Assembly: GCA_964036275.1 (NCBI GenBank)
Contig: OZ038435.1
Span: 30,113,521-30,177,520 of the forward strand
DNA: 64,000 nucleotides
Direction of reading: 5' to 3'
Source: Litoditis marina
Lineage: Eukaryota > Nematoda > Chromadorea > Rhabditida > Rhabditidae
Shown: positions 39,701 to 52,500 of the stretch, one piece after another
Position numbering within the stretch: the stretch's first letter is position 1
Layout of the letters: each line of letters starts with the position of its first letter
The notes under the pieces: model-generated
What the model was told of the DNA's origin: nothing
Seen by the model: the letters and a program-made list of their open reading frames with translations, nothing else
Databases searched by the model: none
Made by a program: the position numbers and the translations under genes

Positions 39701-42700
39701 ATACACACTCTTTCTATATCTCTTTATATTTCAGTTCCTCTCCCTCTCGCATACTGTATCCTCCACTTGCAATGTGCCCTTCTACGATAGACCACAAACT
39801 CCAATTACCGTACTCCCGTACATCGAAAACGCTCAAGCTCACACGTTGGCCAAGAACGCGCAGTTGTAAGTTTTATATGAATGCTTGTACTTTTATTCAT
39901 CTGTCTTATTCCCCTCTAATTTTATACACTTCAGGTGAAAAAATGGAACACGGTTAGACTTAAAGGGACCGTACCTCTATAATGTCAATGTAAGTAGACT
40001 TTAGAAAACTAAAAAAGTCATTTATTCTGTTTTGAGATGAAAGGTTTACACGTTGAATACAGTAAGTGCAGAAAACCACATTATTTCGGAGCCAATTTGA
40101 AGCAAACAGAATTTGGGTTACTGTAGTGCAGCAATCCTTGATCTCTTACTGCTTTGTTGTTTTCATGATATCTACAAATCTTCTTTCACAGCTTTGATTG
40201 TGGTAATTTTGGCTATGTTTTGAATATGGTTCTGTATTTTTATAGACATTTTGAAAATTTTGTACGTAGGTGAACTCGGCGGTGTGTGTACGTGCGCGTG
40301 GTTGCGCCGCATTTTCGAGAACACGGAGCAAAATAGGACGTTGAGACCTAGATGATTGATTGTGGTTTTTTAAAGTTGACAATATCGAATAATCAGCTCA
40401 AAGCTCCAAATTAAAGAGGAACGGTCCCTTTAAGAAGCCTGGCTGAATTATCAAAGTTGCTGTTTCTTTATCTGCTACTTTTATATAACAAAAAAAAACA
40501 GTTTTTGATGACATTTTTGTTATTTCTTCGTTTTCAGGGACCTTTCTCTGCTTTCTCGGGCCAACATTTCGCTCAGCCTGAATTCTCTCAACTCTCTTTT
40601 TGTACATGTCTCAATAAACAAAACAGAACAATCTATGACCAGTATTGAAATAAGGTGAGTTTAAAAAACAGTATCTTGCACGTGATGTACTTTATGAAAG
40701 AACTGATAGGGTAAGTGTCTCGTATAGGATTCCATGAGATTTCAATCGAATAGTTTTTATCACCTAGTACGAGAAAGAAGGGTACGAGCGGTTTTTCAGT
40801 TTGATCCCGTTGCTGTTTGGTCAAATTTCAAACAAAGATTTGATCACAACGTTAGAAACTGTCGGAGTTCAGACTATTCGTTGATGCTCGTCTCGAGTTG
40901 GTCACAGTTGCCCCCTTATCCACCACCGATTGGGATATTCGGGCAGTATCCCCACATCGAACGGAGTTGTACACTGCTATCATATGCACACCCAAGAGGG
41001 AAATAGCGAGGTCGGCGATATTTTTAATGTAAAAATCATTATTTTGTAAAACCACTATGTAAAAACGAGTATAAGCTACCATATGAAATGTGGAATTGTG
41101 ATTTTGATATTCGGGCAGTCTCTCCACACCGAACGGAAATGTACACTGCTATTACACGTACACCAAAACGAGAAATCGCGAGGTTATCTAAAATTACAAC
41201 ACATTCTCAGTTTTGGGGTCGGTGGGTTTGAATTCGGTTAGGTTCGGAATGAACCGAGTCGTTTGGGAAGAACCGACTTGCTTGCGGATCTATAAAATCC
41301 GGTTTGAGACGAAATTTACTCATTTCAGCTGGGACGGCTATCTCTTCTCATTACTAGTGAAAATGCGAGGTTCTGCCGCAGAGAAAGTGAAGTTGGAACG
41401 AGGAACTGATGGGGCGGAGGCAGTACTTCACTGGGAAATATACAGCAAAACGACCGGCAATGATACCAAGGTAGTTTCACGTTTACACGTCTTTTCTTTG
41501 TTACATGTCCTATTTTTTCTGACCAGTACGTATTTTGGCGATCAAAGAGAAACTATTCGGTTTAAGAGTTTTTGTTGCAGTCAAAAATTATGTGAGATTT
41601 GTCTGTGAACTATGATGTAATGTATTATGTAGCTTATACACGTGAGATATAATTTTCAAACGTGTCACGTTACTCTACACTGTGGCACGTTACTATTGCA
41701 AGTGTCACGTGAATGCAGCTGACTGCTCTCTATCTATAAAAATGGAGTTCATCTACGAATCAACACTCATATGGTTTGTGTCCAATTTAGGGGATTCTTT
41801 TAGGAACTATTAGATCTCATCAATAATTGACAATGTGAATTATTCATTGGAAAGCTGCTTGCGTGACTTCAAATCACATTTAGAGGCGGTTTTTCGGATT
41901 AAAAGAAGTGTCCTGCTCGAAGTTTCTGAAGGAATGAGGTGTACCATATAGGTTGAGTAGAATCATATCGATTGAGAACTAAATCAATGTTATTGATTGC
42001 TTCCAGCCGAAAATCGAGCGGGTGGCCACGAAGTTCCGCGTCACGCCTGATGTGAACTACGCCCTTGTGCCGGTGGCTAAGGTCTAGTGTACTTCCTTGT
42101 TTTCATTCGTTCATTTATTTATTTTTCTACATTCAAAGTTGTCGCAAAACATTGAAAATCACTCATTTTAGTGTCTACCTTATGATTTACATAATTTTTC
42201 GAGCTGAAAAAGTCTACTTGAATGTTTTTCGTAAGGAGTTTTTGCAGTAGTAATCCTGAACTACAATAACTGATCATTTTCTCCAGAATTCTGACATCGT
42301 GAATACCGGCATCCTGTCCGGACGACAGTCCTCGACCTCTATGAGAGTATATACCGTAACCCGGGGAGGGAAGATCGAAGACGTCACATCTAAATCTCAT
42401 TGTATTTCGGCCGAATCCAAAGTACTTAAGACTAGTCCCACCTGTACTACGGTAGGTTTCATCGAACCTGTTATCTTTTTTCTTATTTCCACTGTGCCTG
42501 AGACGAAAATCAAACGAAAAAAAAGATATTTATTCCGTATTGCACCTCTACTAATACCTTGACACCAAAATATTTCTAAATTCAATAGAAAGCAGGTATT
42601 TCAAAGAGGCCGGATCGTATAAGCTACATGTTGGACTTCTCTGATGTATTAATTAGCGTAATCAGTTCAATCTAGCAGCAGTAGTTTGATCTAGCTATGT

Positions 42701-45700
42701 TCAGTTATAGTTTGAACTCTCCGAGATGTCATCGGATCAAAGTACAACTTACAATGTAGGTATACGTGGACGGCTCGGAGCTACGTGGGATGATGGGCAT
42801 CAAAATCCACGTTCACTACGAGAAATGGACCACCAGCGTGGCATTCACCGTCTGGTACCCAAAATTACCGATCACGGTGAGCTCTCAGTTTTCTCTGTAA
42901 GCGAGTGAGAGAGGTAGAGTGGTTGGATATAATTTCTCGAGGATAAGGTTAGAAGGTATAGTCGCCATTTCCCCCACAAAGACGTTCGATTGATTGAGCG
43001 AAGCGGACGAGCGGTCGTTGATTACTTCCAGCAGTTGAGAGAGTGTAGATCAATGATACGCTGACTGGCTGGCCTATCACCAAACCTCGTCCCATACAAA
43101 GTCGATGGTACCATGTCCACAACGGTTTTACCAATCCTATACGAAAAAATGTTAGTTATACTGCTGGGATATGGTTGTAGTTTTGATACCCGCTCCATTT
43201 CATCGTCATCTCAAAACTGTGCTTTATACTAATCAAACTGCAACCTATATGTTGTACATTTTGTACTACGGAGACCAACTAAAATGTTTTTCCAGATTTC
43301 GCTCCGAGACTCAATTCTGAATTCAATCGATAGTTGGCAGGTGGCCAAATGGAAGGAGCTGAACGAAAGTGGCACGAAGAGAAAAAGGGCTGCCAAACAG
43401 TTCAGCTGTGCCAGGAGATATCAACAGACTGAGGTGAGGGTAGCACGAAATGATTCAATCATAAAATATCAAGTTTCGACGAAACTGTTGTTTAAAGAAT
43501 AGTAGAAGGTTTCGTTGTACTTTGATCTCGATTTATGACATGCAACCAGAAAGCATCGGGATCAAACTACAAACACAGCGGAGTAAGTGCATAGTTTAGG
43601 ATTACGGTTCGCTTCAAAGTGCAAACTCTATAAAGCATGTTACTGCTATCGTGCCTAATTTATCCTATTTCTCTGCAGTCATCCAATACCACTCTATTAC
43701 ACTTTCCACTCTAGCAGTATTGGTCTTTCTAGTAAAAAAAACAACTCATTAACTGCTTAAATTTTATAGATGCTAGAAATAATTCCTTCTTAGGTGAAAG
43801 TTCTGGCATCGTTCCAAGTGGCAGACGAACGAACTGGGGAGCGGACCTTTCTCAGTGGCAGCCGGGATCTTCATTTCGATGTGACGTCATTATCAGCTGT
43901 CAGGTACGTCACAACTCAATTGGAAAAGTCAAACACTTATCTACTTATGCGAAATATACATGAGAGTTGTATAAGTTTCAAATAGATATAGGTTATTGAT
44001 ATTCGAATTCAAAGAGCTTGCTGAAAACTTTTACCATTTAAAGTGTGAATACTAAATTTGTAGTCCTATTCAGTGGGTTAGCAATTCACAAAACACTACG
44101 AAAACGGCTCACTTGGCATACGATCCGCTAGCCCGATACTTTCGTAGTAGCAGTGATAATCATGTATATGTGGGTGACAATCAAACTACCAACTCCGTTG
44201 GTTCGGTTTAGAGTTGTTAATCGAGCTCTGGGAAATTTCAAGTTTTCGAGTTTTCGAGTTTTGGGAAATTTCGAGTTTTCGAGTTTCGAGTTCGACTCGA
44301 TTCAAAAATTTTCGAGTCGAGTCGAGTTTTGAGTGTTTTTGGACACAAAAGATACATTTTTCGAGTCCGAAATTTTGATTTTCGAGTTTTCGCGTTCAAA
44401 ATTTCGAATTTTCGAGTTTTCGAGTTTGGCGAAAAATCGAGTTTTCGAGTTTTGGAAAATTTCGAGTTTAACAACCCTAGTTCGGTTATATTTCAATCTA
44501 TTTTTTCAGTATTCATAGTGCTGACCGATCAATCGCCACTGTTCAAAGCCTCAATGATCGCGTACTCGTGCAAGCGGTGAAGCCGGGAAACACCAGGTAC
44601 AGTGAACTTATCAATGTTGTGGAAACCAATGGGAAGTTCACGCTAACTTTTTCATTTGAATCGAAGGAGCATTTCTAAAACTACTGGCTGACTTTAATGT
44701 TATATGCGTAACAATCAAATCAATCGCTCCACAAGTCGACGAGACACTATGCATTTGGTGCAGTTTTGTTCAATATTATCTTGTGGTAGTTTGTTTGTCC
44801 CATTGGGTTGCTGATGTCGACGTTTTTGCGAATATTCATATTTGTCTTCTTAAAATATTTAATCATTTGTGATTTGTCTTTTCAAAATAGTTAATCATTT
44901 GAGTCTCGTTGAGATTATAGAGAACTGGGAATTGATGATGCTTGATAACTCTGTCGAGTTGAACCATTTGAATTTGTAGAATCGTACTGAAGCGACAGAT
45001 GCCCGGCGTTGACTATGGATTCGCGGCCGTCATGGTGTCAGAAGATCCGGTTACGGTAACTCGGCTGACAGCTGTGCCGGTTGTTGAGCTGGACATCACT
45101 ATCAACAGAACTCCGGCCAGACGGGCTCAGTACAGTGTGGTGGCGGGGATAGAAACGACGTTTGGTCACCGATATCAGGTGGGTGGAGTTTGTAGTTTGA
45201 TCAAGAAGATCAGAGCAGAAAGTTCAGTAAACTACGATTTTAACACGTGTGTTTTAAACGAACAGTTCCGTCAAAAACAAAAACCCAAAATCATCGTGAT
45301 TGAACACTTGATTATGTTTTCGTGCCTCTCTGTCTACTGCTTCTTAAGTTATGAATGAAAAAATATCCCAACGCAGCCAGCCTTGTTGCCGCTTTCGAAT
45401 TCTGATAAGCTCGCACGTGTCACTTAACTTTACTGTTTACTAGCAATAGAGTAGTATTTTCGTATTTTTCCAGCACGGTTCCTTCTTCTACCAACTCCAC
45501 TACTCGGATGAGACAGCCGAGCCGTTGGATGACGTCTTGAACTCGGATTTCAACCTGGGCGCCATTTCCACAGATGAAAGAACAGTCGCCCTCAGCCACA
45601 AGACCAAAAACGCGGTTGATATGATTGGTTAGTTGGGTGTTTCTTTGGGTGTTTTTCTCTTGGTGTACCGTCGGAGAGTACGAGTTCCGGGTATTTTTCA

Positions 45701-48700
45701 CGTTTAACTTTACCACGCGCTTCTACCAATGATTGATCAAATATTTTGTAATTTGATGTCCTTTTCAAGAAAAAATTTAGAATACTGGACGTTTGAAAAA
45801 CTTTCCATGGTTTACCTTCTACGTGACCACTGATATTTGTTCTATAACTCATATAAGCTTTTGTAGCACTGGACGACCTGACGGACCCCTCGGTCGAGCT
45901 GGAGCTACGTGCTCCAGCTCATTGTATTGACCCAGAATCACCGCCGTTGGCATTCGCCCTCATTCCCCTCAGGGTACAATTCAACGAAATGGACTCCAGT
46001 CGAGTGGCGATGGATCGATTACTCACTGCACATAATGGTTAGAACTCTGACATACTAATAATTAATTTTAACACATCAATGTCTTTCAACGAGTTATTCA
46101 AAATATGTATACTTTGTTTTGGTAATACAGTCTCTTGGGAGATTTTGAAACAACAACGTACTTTGTTCAGTTTGCCTTTGCTGCTAACAAACTTAGAGAG
46201 TGTGTAGGTCACGAACACGCAGACCATCTGTATCTCCTTGACCTATACACTCTCTAAAGTTGCTGTATGAGTAATTTAGTCCTGTTTTTCTGGTCCAAAA
46301 TCGAAGCGTTCCGGGTTTTGTAGTCAAATAATCAGTTGATTGCATTGATTTAGTTTCCTCCATCACTCTGCCACCGGTTGAAGAATCTCCGTGGAGGATG
46401 GATACCGTACTCGCCCTCCTGCTCATCCTAATCGTTGTCATTGGAGCAGTTCGAATGTTATCCGGGCGGGTGAAGGGAAGCCGAGGGTAAGTGAATCAGG
46501 GTTGTTTTAGAGTGTTCTCTTCACACAGTACAGTAGGCACTCACCTAGGTTGGCAACAACGTATATAATCTGTTCCACCCACACATGGTAAATGATCATC
46601 TACATTATGAGATTAAAAGATCCATCAACGATTTCAGAGAAATCGTGCATCTCATCAGAAATTCGTGGTTGGCTAGGTTAGTTACATGTTTTGAGTGATA
46701 AAAAACAATGCATCTATCAACATCGAAGAATGTTGACGGAGATTTTCTTGAAACGTGAAACCTTTCAATAAGAAGGAATTGTTTGAAGGTACGATGAGTT
46801 AGTTTTAATTTTTTACTGGGAAGACTCCCTATCAGAACAAGTTTTAAGGTACGAGAAGCTGGTGGCTCCTCTTCTCTCTCGACTATCTTCCTCGTCGAGT
46901 GGTGGAAGGGATGAGGATACCAAGGAATGGGTGTGGCTCAGCAAGGCCAGAATAGATAGCAACAGCATAGGTGGAAACAGATCTCTGTTTTTCTCATTCT
47001 CGCTCTCTCTCTCTGTCTTATTCTCTCCTGCTCTCTCTCTCTCTCTTTCTGTCGCTCTCTTTTTTCGCTCTGTCCATCCACTCCTTTTCGATGTTTCTTC
47101 TCTCTTCTCTCGCTCTATTTCTTCCATTCTACCCCTATTTTTTATTTCTCTCTCGCTTCCTCGCCTTCTTTCCACTACGAGTAACTAAACTTTTGGTAAT
47201 ACATATCATATGAATTGGTGAAATGTGTTTTTTGTTTCTCAATATCTAAGTGTACATTTCATGTACTGACAGCTGTTCACTTTTCAACTCCAGGTTCGCG
47301 TTACTCGCAAAAGTCGACCATCAATGTGCCGGAGCAGTCTTCGCCCTCCTACGACGAGAACACGCACACGAGCATCTCGTATCGGGGCTCCGAAATAAGT
47401 GTCTTCATATCCCCTACTCCGGTGCTAACGGTGAGTAGCTGGGTGCAGTTTGGTCTGCATAGGTATAGTTTGTTTCACCCACTTATAAACCTCTACAGTA
47501 ATCTGATCAAATTTCTAGGTTAAAAATTGATATATTGGCATTGCTGGAGTCTTTTCAAGTTTTGGTAGTATCTTCTGCACGTTTACTACTACAAACTCCG
47601 AAAGTTTGAAACCAAAATAATGAACCACTCATTAGAAAATCCCTTCTGAATAGCTGAACGGATTACTGTAGAAGGACATCGATCGGTGAAACGTACTATA
47701 CCCCTCTTAACGCAGCTAAGAAGGACCAAACTGCAAACACAGCAAAACAGAGAAACATGTAGCACCACATGAATAGTTGTTTATCCTACTCCCGTGCTAA
47801 CGGTGAGTACCAAAAATTATAGTTTGATACTTTAGCTGAGCACAGCAGTTTACTATGTTTGTGACTGCAGCGAAGCAAACTACAAACACAGCAGAACAGA
47901 AAGGCTGAGGTATCAAAATAGATAGATCGTAGTTTTAATAAAGTTATTGTGGCGCCAACACCTTTGACAATGGTTTCTGGTCTTGATTCACTAGGATAAC
48001 CAAAATAAAATTTTTTGGTGTATTTAATATTGTAATGATTTATTTTCGACGTTCTCAAATGTGTCTGTCAATAACTGTGCTCATCTCTCAGGTTCACGCC
48101 GACAGACCAGCCGGTGCTGGAGGCAGCTGGCGGTCTAGCGGCAGGTCGCGGACGCGCGCGGCGCGACACGCTCTGGTCGACTCGTCCTCGGATCACAACC
48201 TGGCACGAGTGGTCGCGCGGAGTGGTGAGTAGGGGATAAATGTTAACCATGAGAATAGAATAGTGCATTAGCGATTAATCACGTGATTTTCTTTCATTGA
48301 AGGTTAGATGTGACACTCCAATTGGAGTAAATCGTCTATGAGATCCGACTATGTTGTTTGCCCGCCAAATACGAAACTTAACTGAAACCAGATCTATACA
48401 GACGACACCAGTTGAAGGGTGTCAATAAGACTCTAGTGGACGATTCAGCTGGCAGCTGGTACCAACTGCTCGCTGAGTTTGCTTTCAATTTAAACTTCAA
48501 AGGAGCTAAGCTTATCTCAGGTGTAGTCTGATATTTTAAACTTCGTTTCCAGCATATTTGCTGCATACTAAACATCCCGAAACTATCCCCGAACAAGGAA
48601 TGACACTTTCAGTTCAATCGCACTAAATTTCAGGTTCATGGCGAGACCAGCCTGACGCGTGGCAGCCACACACGTGGAACACGAAAAGAAGACCTCCCAC

Positions 48701-48734
48701 CAGTTTTGAGGGAATGAGAGAAAGTGTCGCCTGA
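36183..48734 (+). CDS. TMEM132: TMEM132-family single-pass membrane protein, complete, 22 exons, 912 aa
   Basis: Cell-surface protein of the TMEM132 family (large ectodomain with Ig-like folds, implicated in adhesion and neural function). Exons: 36183-36234, 37741-37835, 38247-38384, 38659-38767, 39055-39167, 39735-39865, 40538-40654, 41329-41470, 42007-42081, 42287-42451, 42760-42876, 43296-43433, 43794-43903, 44510-44596, 44980-45178, 45474-45627, 45867-46037, 46354-46486, 46849-46970, 47294-47430, 48092-48224, 48634-48734. The signal peptide is MIIELVLCVWAVFPSIS. Family landmarks: SAFFLYSPFSSTNFTQRAL, SCLIRLNIPYTWFG, GGKIEDVTSKSHC, AFTVWYPKLPITISLRDS, SCARRYQQTEVKVLASF, DLHFDVTSLSAV, the transmembrane segment around aa 720-737 (DTVLALLLILIVVIGAVR) and the intracellular EWVWLS motif at aa 775-780. 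The tail is Ser/Arg-rich. A basic KRKR (aa 446-449) could be a proprotein-convertase site. Vertebrate genomes have five paralogues; I cannot say which is closest. Several introns carry MITEs. Confidence 0.9.
36540..36755. repeat. (TC)n microsatellite in TMEM132 intron 1
   Basis: Pyrimidine-only TC runs on the + strand, about 80 bases uninterrupted at the right end. Confidence 0.95.
39388..39577. mobile_element. TTAA-flanked MITE family A, copy 2 (190 bp)
   Basis: Aligns with 24604-24787: AGGAGGGCAGAATGGAAAGC at the left, the same TTTAGGTACCCCGGGGTA palindrome and CGCGCGCCAAAACAGGC inside, TACCTTTCTGTCCCCCT at the right. TTAA flanks both ends (39384-39387, 39578-39581). In TMEM132 intron 5. 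Confidence 0.85.
39964..40429. mobile_element. TTAA-flanked MITE family B (466 bp)
   Basis: Termini AGGGACCGTACCTCT and AGAGGAACGGTCCCT are inverted repeats with one indel, flanked by TTAA on both sides (39960-39963, 40430-40433). No coding capacity. Its ends are distinct in sequence from family A but share the target-site habit. In TMEM132 intron 6. Confidence 0.8.
42678..42749. repeat. ATCAAACTACAA spaced palindrome
   Basis: Left arm GCAGTAGTTTGATCTA, right arm CGGATCAAAGTACAACT (from 42733), offset 55 bases. An extra TATAGTTTGAAC lies between. Immediately before the acceptor of a TMEM132 exon. Confidence 0.65.
43173..43244. repeat. ATCAAACTACAA spaced palindrome
   Basis: Left arm GGTTGTAGTTTTGATACC, right arm CTAATCAAACTGCAAC (from 43229), offset 56 bases. 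TMEM132 intron. Confidence 0.65.
43513..43574. repeat. ATCAAACTACAA spaced palindrome, shortened centre
   Basis: Left arm CGTTGTACTTTGATCTC, right arm GGGATCAAACTACAAAC (from 43558), offset 45 bases. The right arm is the longest consensus version and runs into ACAGCGG. Confidence 0.65.
44222..44472. repeat. TTTTCGAG short-unit repeat in a TMEM132 intron
   Basis: Dozens of copies of TTTTCGAG / TTTCGAG with drift across about 250 bases. Both strands give spurious open frames (Lys/Arg/Ser or Phe/Glu-rich), which I discount. Confidence 0.9.
46190..46261. ncRNA. Candidate pre-microRNA-like hairpin in a TMEM132 intron
   Basis: 46190-46211 (AACTTAGAGAGTGTGTAGGTCA) pairs with 46239-46261 through about 22 base pairs with one bulge and one G-U pair, closing a 27-base loop. 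Arm length, imperfect pairing and loop size are within the pre-microRNA range. No homology to a known microRNA is claimed, and it could also be a small inverted repeat. Confidence 0.3.
46985..47165. repeat. TC-rich pyrimidine tract in a TMEM132 intron
   Basis: Interrupted TC/CTCT runs on the + strand starting 14 bases after the exon that encodes EWVWLS. Confidence 0.85.
47464..47700. mobile_element. MITE, TATAGT family, copy 4 (237 bp)
   Basis: Left end TATAGTTTGTTTCACCCAC with CTACAGTAATC inside; right end GATTACTGTAGAAGGACATC then GGTGAAACGTACTATA. In a TMEM132 intron, 33 bases after an exon. A partial, more decayed relative (TATAATCTGTTCCACCCAC) starts near 46564. Confidence 0.75.
47818..47887. 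repeat. ATCAAACTACAA spaced palindrome
   Basis: Left arm TATAGTTTGATAC, right arm GAAGCAAACTACAAAC (from 47872) followed by ACAGCAGAACAG. A solitary right arm with the same extension (CCAAACTGCAAACACAGC) lies at about 47729. Confidence 0.6.
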
Positions 48735-49550
48735 CAGCAAACGATATCTCCGTTATAAGGGCTGACCAAATGATCGGATCTGGACGATCTCTAATCCCTA
48801 TAGACTTTTCATGAAAGAGCTGTGCCTGTACCCTGTTTCCAACTGGCAAGTTGGACTAAATTGTCCAGCTTGTTCTGAACTTCCGTTAAGTTATAATTTT
48901 ATGAACCTTCTAAGCTTGAATCGAAATTTCTGATCCTATTTCAACGACAATGACTGAATTTCCCAATTTTGAGTAGGGTTCATCGTTAATCCTATTTTTC
49001 TTGGAAACCGTTTTGTCCCCTTTTATACAAACGGTGCTATTGATCTCAATCTCAAAATGTATTTATCCAAATGTTCCATTATTGAAACGGGTTCTTCCAC
49101 CTGTTGTTCAACATAAATGTTCGTCATAAACCATGCCATATAGACTTGTTCATTCGTAACATTCATGAAAACTTGAAAACAGAAACAAAACAGTTCTAAA
49201 CTTTTCGAGCACCAATAAAGCAATATATTGAATATGACTAGCGTAAATATGATATCCACAATTCTGAGAAAGGCACGCAAATACAAAGTGATGCCAACAG
49301 TTTAAATAGGGTCAGTGAATCCATTACAACACTTATTAACTAGCAGACTACTGTGAGAAAATGGGCAAAAACTTTACAAGCAGTTTCTGACGTTTCACTG
49401 CGGCAGAAGTTCAAAAATTCTATTCCAACTTCTTCTCCCATTCCTCGCAGTACGTCCTGAACAAAGACAAACTGTTTTAGAAGTCAAGAAGAGTTTAAGG
49501 GAAAAGTCAAGAGTTCCTAAGTCAAAAGTATGAGTCCAGAAGATTGGGAG
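48735..49550. other. Convergent 3' region of TMEM132 and SETD3
   Basis: No exon found. AATAAA at 49214-49219 on the + strand could end the TMEM132 transcript about 480 bases after its stop. A minus-strand frame at 49023-49286 with hydrophobic stretches has no splice support and is not called. Confidence 0.45.
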
Positions 49551-52500
49551 TCAAGTGCACTTTCTTTTATAAGTTAACTTCTTGTAGTAGTCCAACGATT
49601 TCGTCATTTTCTTTAATATTGTACGGTGGTCCGACTTGTAATACTCAAACTGATACGTTAAACTGAGAACTGACCTCGCATTTGTGAGAATTGAGAGTTC
49701 GGCCCTCTTGAGACGTTCAATATTCTTTCCGTTCGCTCCGCCTACATCTTCAACTTCACCGTACGATCTGAACACGCAAATTATTGAACAAACTGAACAG
49801 TTGGTGAAAGATAAACGCAAAACGGTCAACTTTCAAACAGGTATCTTCACATGAGAAGTGAGGTAACAACCTATAATGACGATTTCTAGACTGGTGCAAC
49901 TGACGCAAGTAGGTAATTGCAAAAAGATATAAGGTTTTGCCGTTCAGATGTTCAGAATACCAACGTTCTATTCAATCTCACCTCTCCAACAATGCGAATC
50001 TGTTCTTCAGGAATTGTACGGCTTTCTTGAGAGTATCTGGTGATTCCAGCACCTATAATAATACTCATACAAGAAGTTATCGCAAATGACCAGAACCACC
50101 ATTGTCCTACTTGAACTACGGCAATCAATGTAACTGTACGACGGCAACTCATAATACACATTTCACGAAATCAGAGAAGTAGTTTGATAGGTCAAAAAGT
50201 TGACGACCAACCTTCTTATCAGGTTTTTCTGTCACATAGACCTTGGCGAATGTTTCGAGGGTGGGATGGAATGGCTCTGCGCCGTTTGAGACATCGTAAA
50301 CGAAGATATTCGACTGCGAGCTGTAAAGGATTATAAAATTTAGTAATAGTGATAGCACAGATTCTCTCAGATCAACAACATAGAAACAACTATTGAATAG
50401 AACAATGCACTCACAATCCATTGAATCCAAGGTCGAAAATCAACTTCATCTTCTCCTCAAAATGTTTTGCGTTTCGCGGGATAGCTGTAACAAATGAATA
50501 TATTCAAGTTTGATTTTCCTTTCTTATTGTAGTCCTAGTTCGAGTATTATTACTATAGTTATACTTCTCTCCTAAATGGTATAAACCTTGGTAAAAAAAG
50601 TTTATAGCATAAATTGGAAAAAAATGTAAAACATAAATTTAAAGCACTCCAAATTGTTATTTTCCTATAATATTTAAATTAGGCCTGAAAGCTAATCTAA
50701 AACTTGACACCCACCTATTTTCAGTTTGTACCGATCGTGTGGGTTTTCTCCGGCTGGCACGAATCCATTGTGCAGTAAATGATCGGCATTGGAGCGAATT
50801 CCATAGTAGATGGTAACTGCATCTCCTTCGGATAGGGCACGAGCAGCGTGGATCTGTCAATTATGATGTCAAACCGAGAACGTGCTGATTTCAATTTGTT
50901 TCCGAAAGACAACTAGTTGGAAACTATCCCGCTGAAAAGCTGAGAAAACAGTTTTCCCCTTCCTAGTTTGATGTATACATTCACAATTACTTATTCTTCA
51001 TGAAGTCAGAAAATTAATACGGGAACCGGAATTGTAATTCAACGTATCCACTTGGTCCTACAACCCTAAAAAACTAAACTAATAAATTGTCCAATTTCAA
51101 CTTCGCGTTTTACAATTACAATACTACTTTCTTCCGAAGTTTATGATTAATAAAAACAGGAAAAAGTCTGACTACACCAGAAAAAGAGTCTCACCTCAGC
51201 TGAATCAGTTTCCGTGGAATACGAAACCGGATTGTCATCAGCCTCTAGTGACAGCTCGTGATTGGCCATGTCGAGTACAGGAATCAGAGCGGGAATCTGA
51301 AAAGCGAAAGAAATATGAAAACACTCAAAAAATCGGATAAACTATTGAGTATCAAACTTCTTTCGCATCGCACCGAAAATTAACAATCAAACAAAATTTT
51401 ACTTTCGGCCCCCAACGTACAATCGCACCACCCGTGATACTTTGGCCCCCCACCCGCACTAGTTTCAACAGAAAATAGGGGGGGGGGGGTAAAAGGTAAA
51501 TGTATGGTAGGGTAGGGGGCTAAAGTTAATAGAATAGAATAGAATAGAATGTTTATTCGCGATCGAACACGTGTATTTCTACATTGGTATATGTGGCAAT
51601 ACAAACTATGATTGTAGATTTAGGAGAAAGAATAAAATGTAGAGTATTGTTTACTCTGTTACGCGCTCATTGTATAATACGCATTGTTGCAGTACTGCAC
51701 AATTGAAACGATGATTATTCCAAGAAGTTTGTAGGACAATACTGATGGCCAAATACGAACATTTGATGTCGACATATCACCCCCCCCCCCCCCCACTAAC
51801 ATAAACTGGGGGGGGGGGGGGGGGGGGGGGGGGGTGGTGAAAGTGAAATGCCTGGCAATCTTTAACAATCGCCCCCCACACTTCTGATTCTTAGTGGAAA
51901 CGGAGCCATGCATTCATGCGTTTCACCCCCCATGGTGGGGGGTGAACGGTGAAAGTAACACAGGACTTATTTCGGCTAAAACGAAAAAAGTGGGGGCGCA
52001 AGTAAAAGGTTCCCTAAAAAACTTTGTAACTGACCAATCTCGGCGAGCCATCCTTATTCTTGTCCGTTTCACTGGGTACCATGTTGATTCGGGTAGTGAC
52101 ACAGCACACGGCCCAGCGATACAGACTGAAGGTGAAGTTGTCCACCGTGAACGGCGTGTTGTAGAAAGGGGGCGGAGCCTCGTTTGTAGCCTTTCTCTGA
52201 AACCAAACAGCGTTTGAAAACCTCATATTTGAATCAGTAACATGATCATGACGAGATCCGGCTAGTTTCTGAAGTGTAACCCGTCAGAAATTCAAAAAAA
52301 TGTATTGAAATAAACTATACCAATCGAATTCGAGTGAAAAGAGCTTGTTTGGTCATCATCAGTTGATGACATTGAAACGACAAGAGAGACTTGCCTCGAT
52401 ACAAACCGAAGAAACTCATTCAAAAGTATTTACCTTTCTCATCTTGTCATACAAGTCATTCTTGCTAACTTGGAGATAGAAATAACAATACTGGCGAGAC

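Noticed and set aside
44238..44580. Several open frames across the TTTTCGAG repeat
   Set aside because: Period-8 repeats with no stops in some frames; amino-acid composition is purely repeat-driven and the region is a TMEM132 intron.
49023..49286. Minus-strand hydrophobic frame of 87 aa downstream of TMEM132
   Set aside because: No splice support, no family resemblance, and it lies in the presumed 3' UTR of TMEM132.
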